This document shows positions 35,590 through 45,931 of a stretch of 64,000 bases of DNA, in pieces. The stretch's first letter is position 1; each line of letters opens with the position of its first letter. Made by a program: the position numbers and the translations under genes. The notes beneath the pieces were generated by a model. That model searched no databases, was not told the origin of the DNA, and worked only from the letters and a program-made list of their open reading frames with translations. The DNA comes from Phenylobacterium sp. Root1290 (lineage in GTDB: Bacteria > Pseudomonadota > Alphaproteobacteria > Caulobacterales > Caulobacteraceae): the NCBI RefSeq assembly GCF_001425305.1, contig NZ_LMEE01000003.1, positions 1 through 64,000 of the forward strand, given 5' to 3'.

Positions 35590-36959
35590 CTATTGTTTCG
35601 GATAGGCGACCGGATAGGGCCCCGAGAGGTCCTTGTAGCGGTCGCGCAGTTCGATCTGGCGGGAGGTCAGGGGCTGGGCCTCGCCGCGGATGAAGATGGC
35701 GGTCGGCTGGCTCAGCGGTTCGAAGGGGTCGGCGGTCCAGATCACCACGTCGGCGTCCTTGCCCGGCTCCAGCGAGCCGACCTGAGCATCGACGCCGAAC
35801 ACGCGGGCCGGGTTGATGGTCATCGCCGCCAGGGCCGCCTGGTAGGGCATGCCGTGGGCGACGGCGTTGCCGGCGTTGTAGCGCAGCTCGCGAATGCGGT
35901 GGGCGCCGCCGCTGCCCTGCAGGATCACGGTCACCCCGGCCGCATGCAGCTTGCCGGCGTTCTCGAGGCTGGCGCCCAGGGTCTGGAAGGTGTCGGGCCG
36001 GTTCGACAGCGGGTCGATGATCACCGGCGCGCCGGCGGCGGCGATCTCGCGGGCGGCCATCCAGCCCTCCTCGGCGCCGGAGAGGATCACCTTGATCTTT
36101 TCCTCGCGGGCGAACTTCAGCACCGCGCGGATGTCGGAGGCCTTGTGGACCACGGCGATGATCGGCATGCGGCCCTCGACCACGGGGATCAGGGCTTCGA
36201 GGTCGGTCTTGGACAGCGCCAGCTCGCGGACGCCGGCGCGGTCGTAGGCGGCTCTGTTGCGCATGTAGTCGCGCACGTCGCGGAAGGCGGTCTTCAGGGC
36301 GACGATCTCGGCCCCGCGCGCGCCGCCGGCGACATTGGCGCCGCCGTCGCCGAACGGCACGACCATGCCGACCTTGGGCTTCACGAGGATCTCGGTCGCC
36401 TCGCCCAGATGGATGACGGCGGCCTGGCCGGCGAACAGGGCGGCGGACTTCGTGCCGCCGCCGCCGCCCGCGGTCATCAGCTCTTCGCCGTCGTCGGAAT
36501 GGAAGTCGGCCCCGCCGCCGCCGGCGCCGGCCGAGATCGGGGTGACGATGGCCCGGGTGATGCCGGCCATGCGCGCGACCGGGATCAGGGTCGAGGCCGG
36601 GTTCAGCGCGTACTGGACGTCGAAGGCCGCGCCGATGTCCGGATTGTTGGCGACGACGTCGTCGCCGAGCGAGCGCACCTCGACCGCCCCGAGCATGGCG
36701 TTGGGCGCGATGAAGCCGGGCGTGACGACGCCGCCCTTGGCGTCGATCACCTGCGTGCCCGGCGCGAACGCCAATCGGACGGTCCTCTGATCCAGGACGG
36801 CGGTGATCTTGCCCTTGTCGATCATCACCAGGCCGTGCTCGATCTCGCCCGCCGGACCGGCGGTGAGGACGCGGGCGTTGGTGATAACCACGGACTGCGC
36901 GAGCGCAGGGCCGGCGAGGGCGGCGGCCAGCGCCGCCAGGCTTACGACTAGCTTACGCA

Positions 36960-36960
<1 letters not shown>
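35590..36960 (-). CDS. Amidohydrolase-family protein without the metal-binding HxH
   Basis: A 456-residue exported protein with a Sec signal (1-21, ALA-Q). It has the amidohydrolase composite beta domain (VVITNARVLT) and C-terminal GSLEPGKDADVVIWTADPF. At the end of barrel strand 1, where metal-dependent members have DAHSH, it reads PGFIAPNAMLG (81-91), so both His and the Asp are gone. Later sites such as VVHKASDI and the GAHRIRELRYNAGNA region remain. It may be a non-catalytic partner of the upstream enzyme: its ATG overlaps that gene's TGA by one base. Confidence 0.85.
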
Positions 36961-38399
<1,439 letters not shown>

Positions 38400-38522
38400 C
38401 TTCAGGAACCATCCCCTACGAACAGGGGCGGACGATAGGACGGAACCTCCGCCATGGGGAAGGCGGCGCAGGCGGTTTTGCGACCAAGCCGGACGGGGAA
38501 GGGTTGGTTTTTTCCTTCCGCC

Positions 38523-38562
38523 AGTGTCATCCCGGTCTTGCTTCGCAAACCGGGATGACACT
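38523..38562. repeat. REP-like inverted repeat, copy 2
   Basis: Perfect 14-base arms AGTGTCATCCCGGT (38523-38536) and ACCGGGATGACACT (38549-38562) flank a 12-nt loop. The arms match those of the element at 35519-35589. Confidence 0.85.
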
Positions 38563-38579
38563 TTCAGCGTGTCGTGGCC

Positions 38580-39077
38580 TCAGCAGTCGCCGAGGCGTTC
38601 GGCGGTCATCTTCATGGTGGTCTGCTTCATGGTCGGGGTCGGGGCCGGGTCCATGACGGTGGTGGCGTCCACCGTGTAGCGGTTGTTGAAGTCGCCGGAG
38701 ATGCGGCTGTCGGTGGTGATCTTCATGCCGCCCTGGATGGTGCAGACTGTGTGGCCGACGATGTCGGCGCCGTCGCGGCGATAGGTCTGCTCGGCGCAGG
38801 TGACGCCGGCCTGTTGCTTGGCCGCCTCCATGTCCTTGAAGCTGGTCTGGGCGACGCAGCTTTCGACCACGACCGGCTTGGGCGCGGCCGACAGCACGGT
38901 GGTGAGCCGCCACTTGCCGGGCTTGGGGCCGTCGAGGTCGGCGGGAGATACGACCGGACCGGTCGCGGCGGGGGCGGCGGCTTCCGGCTTGGCCGGTTCG
39001 ATCTTGGCGGTCTCTTCCTTCTTGGAGCAGGCGGCGGCCAGGACGGCGACCAGGGCGAGGCTGACGGCGATACGCAT
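38580..39077 (-). CDS. DUF3617 family lipoprotein
   Basis: A 165-residue predicted lipoprotein: signal 1-16, lipobox LAAAC (Cys17), then a Lys/Ala/Pro-rich linker. The DUF3617 domain follows, with PGKWRLTTVLSAAPK, a SCVAQTSFKDME segment and a VVDATTVMD-like strand (VDATTVMDPAPT). Cys pairs suggest a disulfide in the periplasm. The function is unknown; the family is common in Caulobacterales and sphingomonads. The start at 39077 fits the signal sequence. Confidence 0.8.
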   Translation of the reverse strand: MRIAVSLALVAVLAAACSKKEETAKIEPAKPEAAAPAATGPVVSPADLDGPKPGKWRLTTVLSAAPKPVVVESCVAQTSFKDMEAAKQQAGVTCAEQTYRRDGADIVGHTVCTIQGGMKITTDSRISGDFNNRYTVDATTVMDPAPTPTMKQTTMKMTAERLGDC

Positions 39078-39252
39078 GGGTTCCTCCACGTGTTGGTCCG
39101 ACCACCCCCCAGGGCGCATCGGTGAAGCCAGAACGCGCGAAGCGGCGCCATGGGGCCAAGCAATGTGCGGCGTCGCGTCGAGCATCTCGTGGAGCGACTG
39201 GGGCGCATCGGCGCTTGCCATTTTTCAAACGCCCGTTCATCAGCAACGCACG

Positions 39253-39726
39253 ATGTCCGACGATCTGACCGAAGTGCAGGCCGCCGTCGTTCCCGACGGC
39301 TTTGTAATCAACCTCTGGCAGCGCGGCTTTGGCCGCACGGTCGGCCCATTCTATTCCAAGCGCGACCTCGCCACGAACGACGAGATCATGGCGTTCCGGG
39401 TCGAGGAGCACCACGCCAACGGCATGGGCAACTGCCACGGCGGCATGCTGATGAGCTTCGCCGACATGGCCTGGGGCCGGGTGATCTCCAACCAGCGCGA
39501 GATCGGCTGGGTGACGGTGCGGCTGACCACGGACTTCCTCTCCGGCGCCCATATGGGCGAATGGATCGAGGGCTCCAGCGAGATCATCGCCGAACAGGAC
39601 GACGTGTTCACCGTCCGCGGCCGCATCTGGTGCGCCGAGCGCACGCTGATGACCGGCACCGGCGTCTACAAGGGCATCCGCTCGATCCAGCGCAAGGCTG
39701 GCGAGCGCGAGAAGAGGGGCGCGTAA
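39253..39726 (+). CDS. PaaI-type hotdog-fold thioesterase
   Basis: A 157-residue hotdog protein. The active-site motif NCHGGMLMSFADMAWG (about 59-74) is typical of PaaI-like acyl-CoA thioesterases, and TTDFLSGAHMGEWIE gives the following beta strands. It probably hydrolyses an acyl- or aryl-CoA. It ends 3 nt before the alpha/beta hydrolase gene, so the two form an operon. Confidence 0.9.
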   Translation: MSDDLTEVQAAVVPDGFVINLWQRGFGRTVGPFYSKRDLATNDEIMAFRVEEHHANGMGNCHGGMLMSFADMAWGRVISNQREIGWVTVRLTTDFLSGAHMGEWIEGSSEIIAEQDDVFTVRGRIWCAERTLMTGTGVYKGIRSIQRKAGEREKRGA

Positions 39727-39729
39727 GCC

Positions 39730-40794
39730 ATGGCGATGGATCCCGCGATCAAGGAAGGCGCGCCGGTCGGCTACTATGACGACGACCGCCCGGTCCCGAG
39801 CGAACCCGGCAGTTTGCCGCCGGAAGTCCAGGCGCCGCTGCTGCCGTTCCGCGGCCGCGAGCCGGACGCCCCGGCCTGGTTCCTCGACGCCATCGCCCAG
39901 GAGCCGGAGCGCAGCTTCGTCACCTCCAAGGGCAGCAAGCTCGAGCTGCTGACCTGGGGCGAGGTCGGCAAGCCGGGCCTGCTGCTGGTGCACGGCAATT
40001 CGGCCCACGCCGATTGGTGGAGCTTCATCGCGCCGTATCTGGCCAAGGACTACCGCGTCGCCTCGATGTCGCTGGCCGGCATGGGCGCCTCGGACTGGCG
40101 CGAGACCTACGCCTTCCAGGACTTCGCCGAGGACGCCGAGGCCTGCGCCCAGGCGGCCGGGCTCTATGCGGCCGGCAAGCCGGTCTATGTCGGCCACTCG
40201 TTCGGCGGCAGTCAGGTGTTCTTCGCCGCGGCCGCGCATCCCGAGCGCATGAAGGGCGCGATCATGGTCGACGTCGGCTTCGGCGGCCCGCCGCCCGACA
40301 GCCCCGAAGGCAAGCGCATGCTGGAGGAGCAGGCCAAGCGGGTGGCCAACATTCCCACCGCCGACCGCGCCCAGAAGGTCTATCCGACCATCGAGGCGGC
40401 GCTGGCGCGCTTCCGGTTCATGCCGCCGCAGGTGGCCGGCAACCTGTTCATCGCCGACTTCATCGCCCGCCGCTCGCTGAAGCGCGCGCCGCTGGAGGAC
40501 GGATCGGGCGAAGGCTGGACCTGGCGGTTCGATCCCAACATGTGGAACAAGCTCGACCGCACGGCGATGAACAACATGATGGTCGGCGGCAAGCCGAAGG
40601 TCGACGTGCCGCTGGCGCATATCTTCGGCGACCGCTCGGTGATCATCACCCGCCGGACCGAAGGGCAGACGACTCCGCTGCCTGACGACATCCTGGAAAT
40701 CGCCATTCCGGACTCCGCCCACCACGTCATGGTCGATCAGCCGCTGGCCCTGGTGGCGTTGTTGCGATCGCTGCTGGCGGTGTGGCCGCACTGA
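39730..40794 (+). CDS. Alpha/beta hydrolase
   Basis: A 354-residue hydrolase with an N-terminal extension of about 75 residues before the fold. The oxyanion segment is LLVHGNSAHADWW, the nucleophile elbow GHSFGGS (Ser about 157), the acid Asp in IFGDRSVI and the His in DSAHHVMVDQP. It has a sizeable helical cap. The substrate is unknown; pairing with the thioesterase suggests acyl or ester metabolism. The ATG at 39730 is 3 nt after the thioesterase stop. Confidence 0.9.
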   Translation: MAMDPAIKEGAPVGYYDDDRPVPSEPGSLPPEVQAPLLPFRGREPDAPAWFLDAIAQEPERSFVTSKGSKLELLTWGEVGKPGLLLVHGNSAHADWWSFIAPYLAKDYRVASMSLAGMGASDWRETYAFQDFAEDAEACAQAAGLYAAGKPVYVGHSFGGSQVFFAAAAHPERMKGAIMVDVGFGGPPPDSPEGKRMLEEQAKRVANIPTADRAQKVYPTIEAALARFRFMPPQVAGNLFIADFIARRSLKRAPLEDGSGEGWTWRFDPNMWNKLDRTAMNNMMVGGKPKVDVPLAHIFGDRSVIITRRTEGQTTPLPDDILEIAIPDSAHHVMVDQPLALVALLRSLLAVWPH

Positions 40795-40866
40795 CCCTTG
40801 AGGCCGGCCTGCGGTTCGTGTAGGTCCGGCGGCAACAGATTTTTCGAAGAGAGAGACGGCTCCGCC

Positions 40867-41100
40867 ATGGCTTCCGAATACCACCGCGGCGAGATGGAAA
40901 TCCAAGAGCAGACCTCGACCTACCACCTGTTCGTCATGCTGACGAAGTGGGGCTCGCTGGCGCTGACGGCGCTGCTGGTGTTCCTGGTGCTGGCGTTCTG
41001 CACGCCGACCAGCTTCTTCGGCAGCCTGGCGGTCGGCGTGATCATCGCCGTCGGCGGCTACTTCGTGCTGCGCGAGCACGGCGGCGACGACGCCCACTAA
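40867..41100 (+). CDS. aa3-type cytochrome c oxidase subunit IV
   Basis: A 77-residue protein with a soluble N-terminus (MASEYHRGEMEIQEQTSTYH) and two hydrophobic segments (about 30-49 and 51-68). The pattern MEIxEQxxTYxxF followed by a helix is that of the small bacterial aa3 oxidase subunit IV. It is an accessory inner-membrane subunit with no catalytic residues. In many alphaproteobacteria this gene lies next to the pnt operon; here pntAA begins 1.6 kb downstream. A strong terminator follows. Confidence 0.88.
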   Translation: MASEYHRGEMEIQEQTSTYHLFVMLTKWGSLALTALLVFLVLAFCTPTSFFGSLAVGVIIAVGGYFVLREHGGDDAH

Positions 41101-41130
41101 GGGCGACGACTCACCTGCAGAGTTTCAAGA

Positions 41131-41160
41131 GGCGGGCGCCGGCGACGGCGCCCGCCTTTT
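41131..41160 (+). terminator. Intrinsic terminator after oxidase subunit IV
   Basis: Perfect 10-base arms GGCGGGCGCC (41131-41140) and GGCGCCCGCC (41147-41156) with a 6-nt loop are followed by TTTT. It may also serve the convergent gene that ends at 41167. Confidence 0.9.
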
Positions 41161-41166
41161 CGCGTT

Positions 41167-42069
41167 CTAGTCCAGCATCGCCTGGATCGAGGCCAGGTCG
41201 AGCTCGGAGGCGGCGGCCTTGAGCTTGGGCTCCAGGATCTTGTGGCCGTGGCCGCCGCCCAGGGGCGTGGAGATCGCCACCAGCTGGATGGCGCCCTTGC
41301 GCGCGCCCTTGTCGAAGTAGTCCGGGTTGAGCCGGACGATCGGGATCGCATCGGACTTCGAGCAGTCGCCGAACAGTTCGCGCAGGCGCGAGCTGGCGCA
41401 GGCCGGCGCTGCGCGTTGCTGCGGCGTCAGCGTGGCCTGGGCCTCGGCCAGACGGGCGTCGTCCGGGATCTCCTTGGCCATCCATTGCAGATACTCGCCC
41501 TTGGTCATCGGCCTGTAGGGCTGGCGGCCCGGCTTGGCGATCAGGATCACCTGGCGGATGCCGACCTGGAAGACCGGGAAGCCCTGGATCGAGGCCATCT
41601 TCAGCGGCAGGTCGCGCGGCTGGTCGATGCGGTCGCCGTTGTCGTTGGCGTAGAGCGCCGCCAGGGTGTTGAACCGGATCTGGAAGGTCGGACCCTCCAG
41701 GCGGCCCATATAGGCGCCGGCGGCGTCGGGCTTGGCCCCGGCCTCCAGGTCGATCATCTGCGGGATCATGGTCGCGCGGCCGAGGAACGGCTGGCCCTGC
41801 GGCTGATCGCTGGGCGGGCTGTCGATGGTCAGCGAGCGGGTGATCGAAAAGCCGCGCGGCTGGTGCAGGGTCGGGGTGGCCAGCACCTTCTCGACGATGG
41901 CCCCGGCCTTGGCGGTGAAGGCCTTCACCTCGGCGGGCGGCAGGGCCCCGATCACCTGGACGTTGAGCGGGGCGATGCGGCCCTTGGCGGCGGCCGAGGC
42001 CGGGCTCTGGTCTGCGAGGGCGGGGCTGGCCGCCGCGAGGGCGACTGCGGCCAGGAGCGGCAGGCGCAT
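41167..42069 (-). CDS. Secreted protein of unknown function
   Basis: A 300-residue protein with a clear signal peptide (MRLPLLAAVALAAASPALA). The mature part has no motif I recognise. It contains a helical N-terminal segment, an ITRSLTIDSPP strand region, two Cys that could form a disulfide (ACASSRLRELFGDCSK), and a C-terminal block LNPDYFDKGARKGAIQLVAI. It is translated from the same message as the upstream secreted gene (2-nt gap). It is probably periplasmic. Confidence 0.72.
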   Translation of the reverse strand: MRLPLLAAVALAAASPALADQSPASAAAKGRIAPLNVQVIGALPPAEVKAFTAKAGAIVEKVLATPTLHQPRGFSITRSLTIDSPPSDQPQGQPFLGRATMIPQMIDLEAGAKPDAAGAYMGRLEGPTFQIRFNTLAALYANDNGDRIDQPRDLPLKMASIQGFPVFQVGIRQVILIAKPGRQPYRPMTKGEYLQWMAKEIPDDARLAEAQATLTPQQRAAPACASSRLRELFGDCSKSDAIPIVRLNPDYFDKGARKGAIQLVAISTPLGGGHGHKILEPKLKAAASELDLASIQAMLD

Positions 42070-42071
42070 GG

Positions 42072-42473
42072 TCAGCAGCCCTTTTCGGTCATCAGGGACC
42101 TGACGCGTTCGAGGCGCTGATCCTCCGGTCCGGACGGCGGCGCGGCGCCGCCCTCAGCGGCGGAGGACGCGGCCTGCGAGCCGACCGCCCGCATCGTCTG
42201 CTGGGCGAGCAGGGTCCCGTGGCCCGCGTCGGCGCGCGCGATCAGGGCGGGACCTGTGGAGGCGAGGGCCGAGCCGGCGAAGCCCATGAACTTGCGGCCG
42301 GCTTCGGCGCGCTGGGCGCGGCGGACCTGGGCGGCCTCCAGCTTCGTGACTTCGGCGGAGAGCGCCTCGCAGGTCAGGGCGTCGTCGCCGGCGCGGACTC
42401 CGTCTTGCGCCAGGGCGGGCGAGGCGGCCGCCAGCGTGAGCGCCGCCGAGAGTGCGATTGCAGTTCTGTTCAT
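42072..42473 (-). CDS. Small secreted protein of unknown function
   Basis: A 133-residue protein with a signal peptide (MNRTAIALSAALTLAAASPALA, cleaved after ALA). The mature region is helical and Ala-rich, with a Cys near each end (LTCEALSAEV and the final MTEKGC), possibly disulfide-linked. No family is recognised. It is the first gene of a two-gene reverse-strand unit and is divergent from pntAA. Confidence 0.7.
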   Translation of the reverse strand: MNRTAIALSAALTLAAASPALAQDGVRAGDDALTCEALSAEVTKLEAAQVRRAQRAEAGRKFMGFAGSALASTGPALIARADAGHGTLLAQQTMRAVGSQAASSAAEGGAAPPSGPEDQRLERVRSLMTEKGC

Positions 42474-42617
42474 AGGTCACCGACTTTTTCTGGATTGAGC
42501 GGGAGACCGGTGGCGCGGATGAGGTTGCGGGTCAGCAATCGTTCGACGGGCCTCGACCTCGGAGCGACCAGAGGCGACGCACGGTCGACAAACCCTGAAA
42601 GCTAAAGGGGTTGATCC

Positions 42618-42633
42618 TCAAACATTTGTTTGA
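42618..42633. promoter_or_regulatory. Perfect operator-like palindrome in the pntAA promoter
   Basis: TCAAACATTTGTTTGA has 7-base arms around TT. It fits the CAAAC-N4-GTTTG pattern bound by PsrA-type TetR repressors of fatty-acid metabolism. The 3' arm overlaps the predicted -35 box of pntAA, a position suited to repression. Confidence 0.6.
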
Positions 42634-42658
42634 AAGCTGCCGGCGTCGTCGCTAGACA
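42630..42658 (+). promoter_or_regulatory. Predicted pntAA promoter
   Basis: TTGAAA (42630-42635) and TAGACA (42653-42658) are spaced by 17 nt, 65 nt before the pntAA start. The -35 box overlaps the palindrome at 42618-42633. Confidence 0.5.
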
Positions 42659-42722
42659 ACGGATCGCGGCGGCCTCTATGGTCGCCCACAGGCAGGGAAC
42701 GAGTAGGGGGATAAAGGGGCGC

Positions 42723-43856
42723 ATGACGACGATCGCCGTCACCAAGGAACGCCGCGCGGGGGAGACGCGCGTGGCCGCGACCCCCGAGACCGTCAAGAAA
42801 CTCATCGCAGCCGGATATTCGGTCGTGGTCGAGGCCGGCGCGGGCAAGACCGCAAGCTATCTCGACGCCGACTATGAGGCGGCCGGCGCGACCCTCGCCA
42901 AGACCGCGAAGGACGCCATCGGCAAGGCCGACATCCTGTTCAAGGTGCGCGCGCCGGTGGACGAGGAGATCGCGGCGTTGAAGAGCGGCGCCATCGTCGC
43001 CGCGACGCTCAACCCCTATGTCGACAAGGACGCGCTGCAGGCGCTGGCCGCCAAGGGCGCGACCGCATTCGCCATGGAGTTCGTGCCGCGGATCACCCGC
43101 GCGCAGGTGATGGACGTGCTGTCCTCGCAGGCCAACCTGGCCGGCTATCGCGCCGTGATCGAAGGCGCCGAAGCCTATGGCAAGGCCCTGCCGATGATGA
43201 TGACCGCGGCCGGCACGGTCGCGGCCGCCAAGGTGTTCATCATGGGGGTCGGCGTCGCCGGCCTGCAGGCGATCGCCACGGCTCGGCGTCTGGGCGCGGT
43301 GGTCACCGCCACCGACGTGCGCCCCGCCACCAAGGAGCAGGTCGAGAGCCTGGGCGCCAAGTTCCTGGCCGTCGAGGACGAGGAGTTCAAGAACGCCCAG
43401 ACCGCCGGCGGCTACGCCAAGGAGATGAGCGCCGAGTACCAGGCCAAGCAGGCCGAGCTGCTCACCAGCCACATCGCCAAGCAGGACATCGTCATCACCA
43501 CGGCCCTGATCCCCGGCCGCCCGGCTCCCAAGCTGGTCAGCGCCGCGCAGGTCGCGTCGATGAAGCCGGGCTCGGTGCTGGTCGACCTGGCCATCGAGCA
43601 GGGCGGCAACGTCGAGGGCGCGAAGCTGAACGAGATCGTCGAGACCGCGAACGGCGCCAAGATCCTCGGCAAGGCCAATCTGCCGGGCCGGATCGCGGCC
43701 GACGCCAGCGCGCTCTACGCCCGCAACCTGTTCGCTTTCTCCGGGCTGTTCCTCGACAAGGAGGGCAAGTTCGCGCCCGACTACGAGGACGAGATCCTGA
43801 AGGCCGCGCTCGTCACCCAGGGCGGCGCCATCGTCCATCCCAACCTGACCGCCTGA
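42723..43856 (+). CDS. pntAA: NAD(P) transhydrogenase subunit alpha, soluble part (PntAA)
   Basis: A 377-residue NAD(H)-binding component (domain I) of the proton-translocating transhydrogenase. It opens with TKERRAGETRVAATPETVKKL, the alanine dehydrogenase/PNT N-terminal signature. The Rossmann loop is in FIMGVGVAGLQAIATARRLG, followed by a TDVRP acidic end. In alphaproteobacteria the alpha subunit is split into AA and AB, as here. Hydride transfer from NADH to NADP+ is driven by the proton gradient. The ATG at 42723 follows GGGGATAAAGGGG. Confidence 0.95.
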   Translation: MTTIAVTKERRAGETRVAATPETVKKLIAAGYSVVVEAGAGKTASYLDADYEAAGATLAKTAKDAIGKADILFKVRAPVDEEIAALKSGAIVAATLNPYVDKDALQALAAKGATAFAMEFVPRITRAQVMDVLSSQANLAGYRAVIEGAEAYGKALPMMMTAAGTVAAAKVFIMGVGVAGLQAIATARRLGAVVTATDVRPATKEQVESLGAKFLAVEDEEFKNAQTAGGYAKEMSAEYQAKQAELLTSHIAKQDIVITTALIPGRPAPKLVSAAQVASMKPGSVLVDLAIEQGGNVEGAKLNEIVETANGAKILGKANLPGRIAADASALYARNLFAFSGLFLDKEGKFAPDYEDEILKAALVTQGGAIVHPNLTA

Positions 43857-43870
43857 CCGGAGCAGCAACC

Positions 43871-44188
43871 ATGGAAGCTGTCGATCCTACCGTCTTCCGC
43901 CTGGCGATCTTCGTCCTGGCGATCTTCGTGGGCTACTACGTCGTCTGGAGCGTGACGCCCGCCCTGCACACGCCGCTGATGGCGGTGACCAACGCCATTT
44001 CGTCCGTGATCATCGTCGGCGCCCTGCTGGCCGCCGCGGCGAGCGGAACGGACGGCGAGCTGACCCAGAACGTGCTGATCTCCAAGGGGGCCGGCGCCGT
44101 CGCCGCAGCCTTCGCGGCGGTGAACATCTTCGGCGGGTTCCTCGTCACCCAGCGCATGCTGGCCATGTACAAAAAGAAGCAAAAGTAG
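43871..44188 (+). CDS. pntAB: NAD(P) transhydrogenase subunit alpha, membrane part (PntAB)
   Basis: A 105-residue integral membrane protein with about three to four helices. The FRLAIFVLAIFVGYYVVWSV segment and the ALHTPLMAVTNAISSVIIVGAL block are typical of the alpha-subunit membrane piece (PNTB_4TM). It contributes to the proton channel with PntB. It sits 14 nt after pntAA and 15 nt before pntB. Confidence 0.94.
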   Translation: MEAVDPTVFRLAIFVLAIFVGYYVVWSVTPALHTPLMAVTNAISSVIIVGALLAAAASGTDGELTQNVLISKGAGAVAAAFAAVNIFGGFLVTQRMLAMYKKKQK

Positions 44189-44203
44189 AGGGAGCGGGGG
44201 GAC

Positions 44204-45625
44204 ATGAACGCTAATCTCGCCGCCATCGCCTACATCGTTTCGGGCGTCCTATTCATCCTGGCCCTGCGCGGGCTGTCGTCGCCGACCACCAGCCAGGCGG
44301 GCAACCGCAACGGCATGATCGGCATGGCCATCGCCGTCGGCACGGCGCTGCTGACGCTCTGGGGGCAGGGCAAGCTGGACGCCCTGACCCTGGGTCTGAT
44401 CCTGGGCGGCATCGCCATCGGCGGCGCAGTCGGGGCGGTCATCGCCCGCAAGGTCGCCATGACCTCGATGCCGCAGCTGGTCGCCGCCTTCCACAGCCTG
44501 GTCGGCATGGCCGCCTGTCTGGTGGCGGTCGCCGCGATCCATACGCCGCAGGCCTATGGCATCGCCACGGCCGACGGTCATGTGCACATGACCTCGCTGA
44601 TCGAGCTGTCGCTGGGCCTGGCCATCGGGGCGATCACGTTCACCGGTTCGGTGATCGCGTTCGCCAAACTGAACGGCAACATGTCGGGCGCGCCGATCCT
44701 GCTGCCGGCCCGCCACCTGCTGAACATCCTCATCGCCCTGGCCATCGTCGGCCTGGTGGTGGTGCTGGTGATGAGCGGCGGCCAGGCGATCTGGGCGTTC
44801 TGGGCCATCTTCGCCCTGGCGCTGCTGATCGGCGTCACCCTGATCATTCCGATCGGCGGCGCGGACATGCCGGTCGTGGTGTCGATGCTGAACAGCTATT
44901 CCGGCTGGGCGGCGGCGGCGCTGGGCTTCACGCTCGAGAACGTCACCCTGATCATCACCGGCGCGCTGGTCGGCTCGTCGGGCGCCATCCTCAGCTACAT
45001 CATGTGCAAGGGGATGAACCGCAGCTTCATCTCGGTGATCCTGGGCGGCTTCGGCGCCGACGACAGCGCCGCGGCCGGCGCCGGCGGCAAGGTCGAGACC
45101 CGGCCCGTCAAGCAGGGCTCGGCCGACGACGCGGCGTTCATCATGAAGAACGCCAGCAAGGTGATCATCGTCCCGGGCTACGGCATGGCGGTCAGCCAGG
45201 CGCAGCACGCCCTGCGCGAGATGGCCGACAAGCTGAAGGAAGAGGGCGTCGACGTGAAGTACGCCATCCACCCGGTCGCCGGGCGGATGCCGGGCCACAT
45301 GAACGTCCTGCTGGCCGAAGCCAACGTCCCCTATGACGAGGTGTTCGAGCTGGAGGACATCAACTCGGAGTTCTCCACCGCCGACGTCGCCTTCGTGATC
45401 GGGGCCAACGACGTCACCAATCCGGCCGCCAAGACCGACCCGACCAGCGCCATCTACGGCATGCCGATCCTGGATGTCGAAAAGGCGCGCACGGTGCTGT
45501 TCGTGAAGCGCGGCATGTCCTCGGGCTATGCCGGGGTCGAGAACGAGCTCTTCTTCCGCGACAACACGATGATGCTGTTCGGGGACGCCAAGAAGATGGT
45601 CGAAGGGATCCTCAAGGGCCTCTGA
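44204..45625 (+). CDS. pntB: NAD(P) transhydrogenase subunit beta (PntB)
   Basis: A 473-residue protein with an N-terminal membrane domain of about eight to nine helices (residues 1-270) and a C-terminal NADP(H)-binding domain. The latter has VIIVPGYGMAVSQAQHALRE (the GxGxxA-like loop), IHPVAGRMPGHMNVLLAEAN and VIGANDVTNPAA. The family EDINSEF segment is present. It is the last gene of the pnt operon and is followed by a strong terminator. Confidence 0.97.
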   Translation: MNANLAAIAYIVSGVLFILALRGLSSPTTSQAGNRNGMIGMAIAVGTALLTLWGQGKLDALTLGLILGGIAIGGAVGAVIARKVAMTSMPQLVAAFHSLVGMAACLVAVAAIHTPQAYGIATADGHVHMTSLIELSLGLAIGAITFTGSVIAFAKLNGNMSGAPILLPARHLLNILIALAIVGLVVVLVMSGGQAIWAFWAIFALALLIGVTLIIPIGGADMPVVVSMLNSYSGWAAAALGFTLENVTLIITGALVGSSGAILSYIMCKGMNRSFISVILGGFGADDSAAAGAGGKVETRPVKQGSADDAAFIMKNASKVIIVPGYGMAVSQAQHALREMADKLKEEGVDVKYAIHPVAGRMPGHMNVLLAEANVPYDEVFELEDINSEFSTADVAFVIGANDVTNPAAKTDPTSAIYGMPILDVEKARTVLFVKRGMSSGYAGVENELFFRDNTMMLFGDAKKMVEGILKGL

Positions 45626-45654
45626 TCGTCGAGCATCAGAGGTCACTGCGGAGG

Positions 45655-45684
45655 GGGCGCGTCCAGGGCTGGACGCGCCCTTTT
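45655..45684 (+). terminator. Intrinsic terminator of the pnt operon
   Basis: Perfect 11-base arms GGGCGCGTCCA (45655-45665) and TGGACGCGCCC (45670-45680) with a GGGC loop are followed by TTTT. It starts 30 nt after the pntB stop. Confidence 0.93.
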
Positions 45685-45931
45685 CGCTGCGCGGAGCATT
45701 CCTACAGTGAAGTTGAGTGTAGGCATAAGTAACGTCGCCACGTCTTGAGCGTGCGGCGGCATGGTTCCGTGGCGCGACAATATGCGCCACATGATGATCG
45801 TCATCCCGCCCTGTTTTGGGTTAAAAGACCGGCCATCAGCTTCCCCGCATGTGCGGGGCGTCGTCGCAGCTTGGCCACATAACCTCTAGTGGCCGCGTGT
45901 AAAGCTCGACTGTACTGGAAGAGGTCGCTTC
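45685..45931. other. Intergenic region with three inverted repeats
   Basis: There is no gene here. Three short inverted repeats are visible: GTGGCGC/GCGCCAC (45770-45776 and 45785-45791), CCCCGCA/TGCGGGG (45843-45849 and 45852-45858) and GGCCAC/GTGGCC (45873-45878 and 45889-45894). The region must hold the promoter of the M23 peptidase gene, but I cannot assign -35 and -10 boxes with confidence. Confidence 0.6.
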
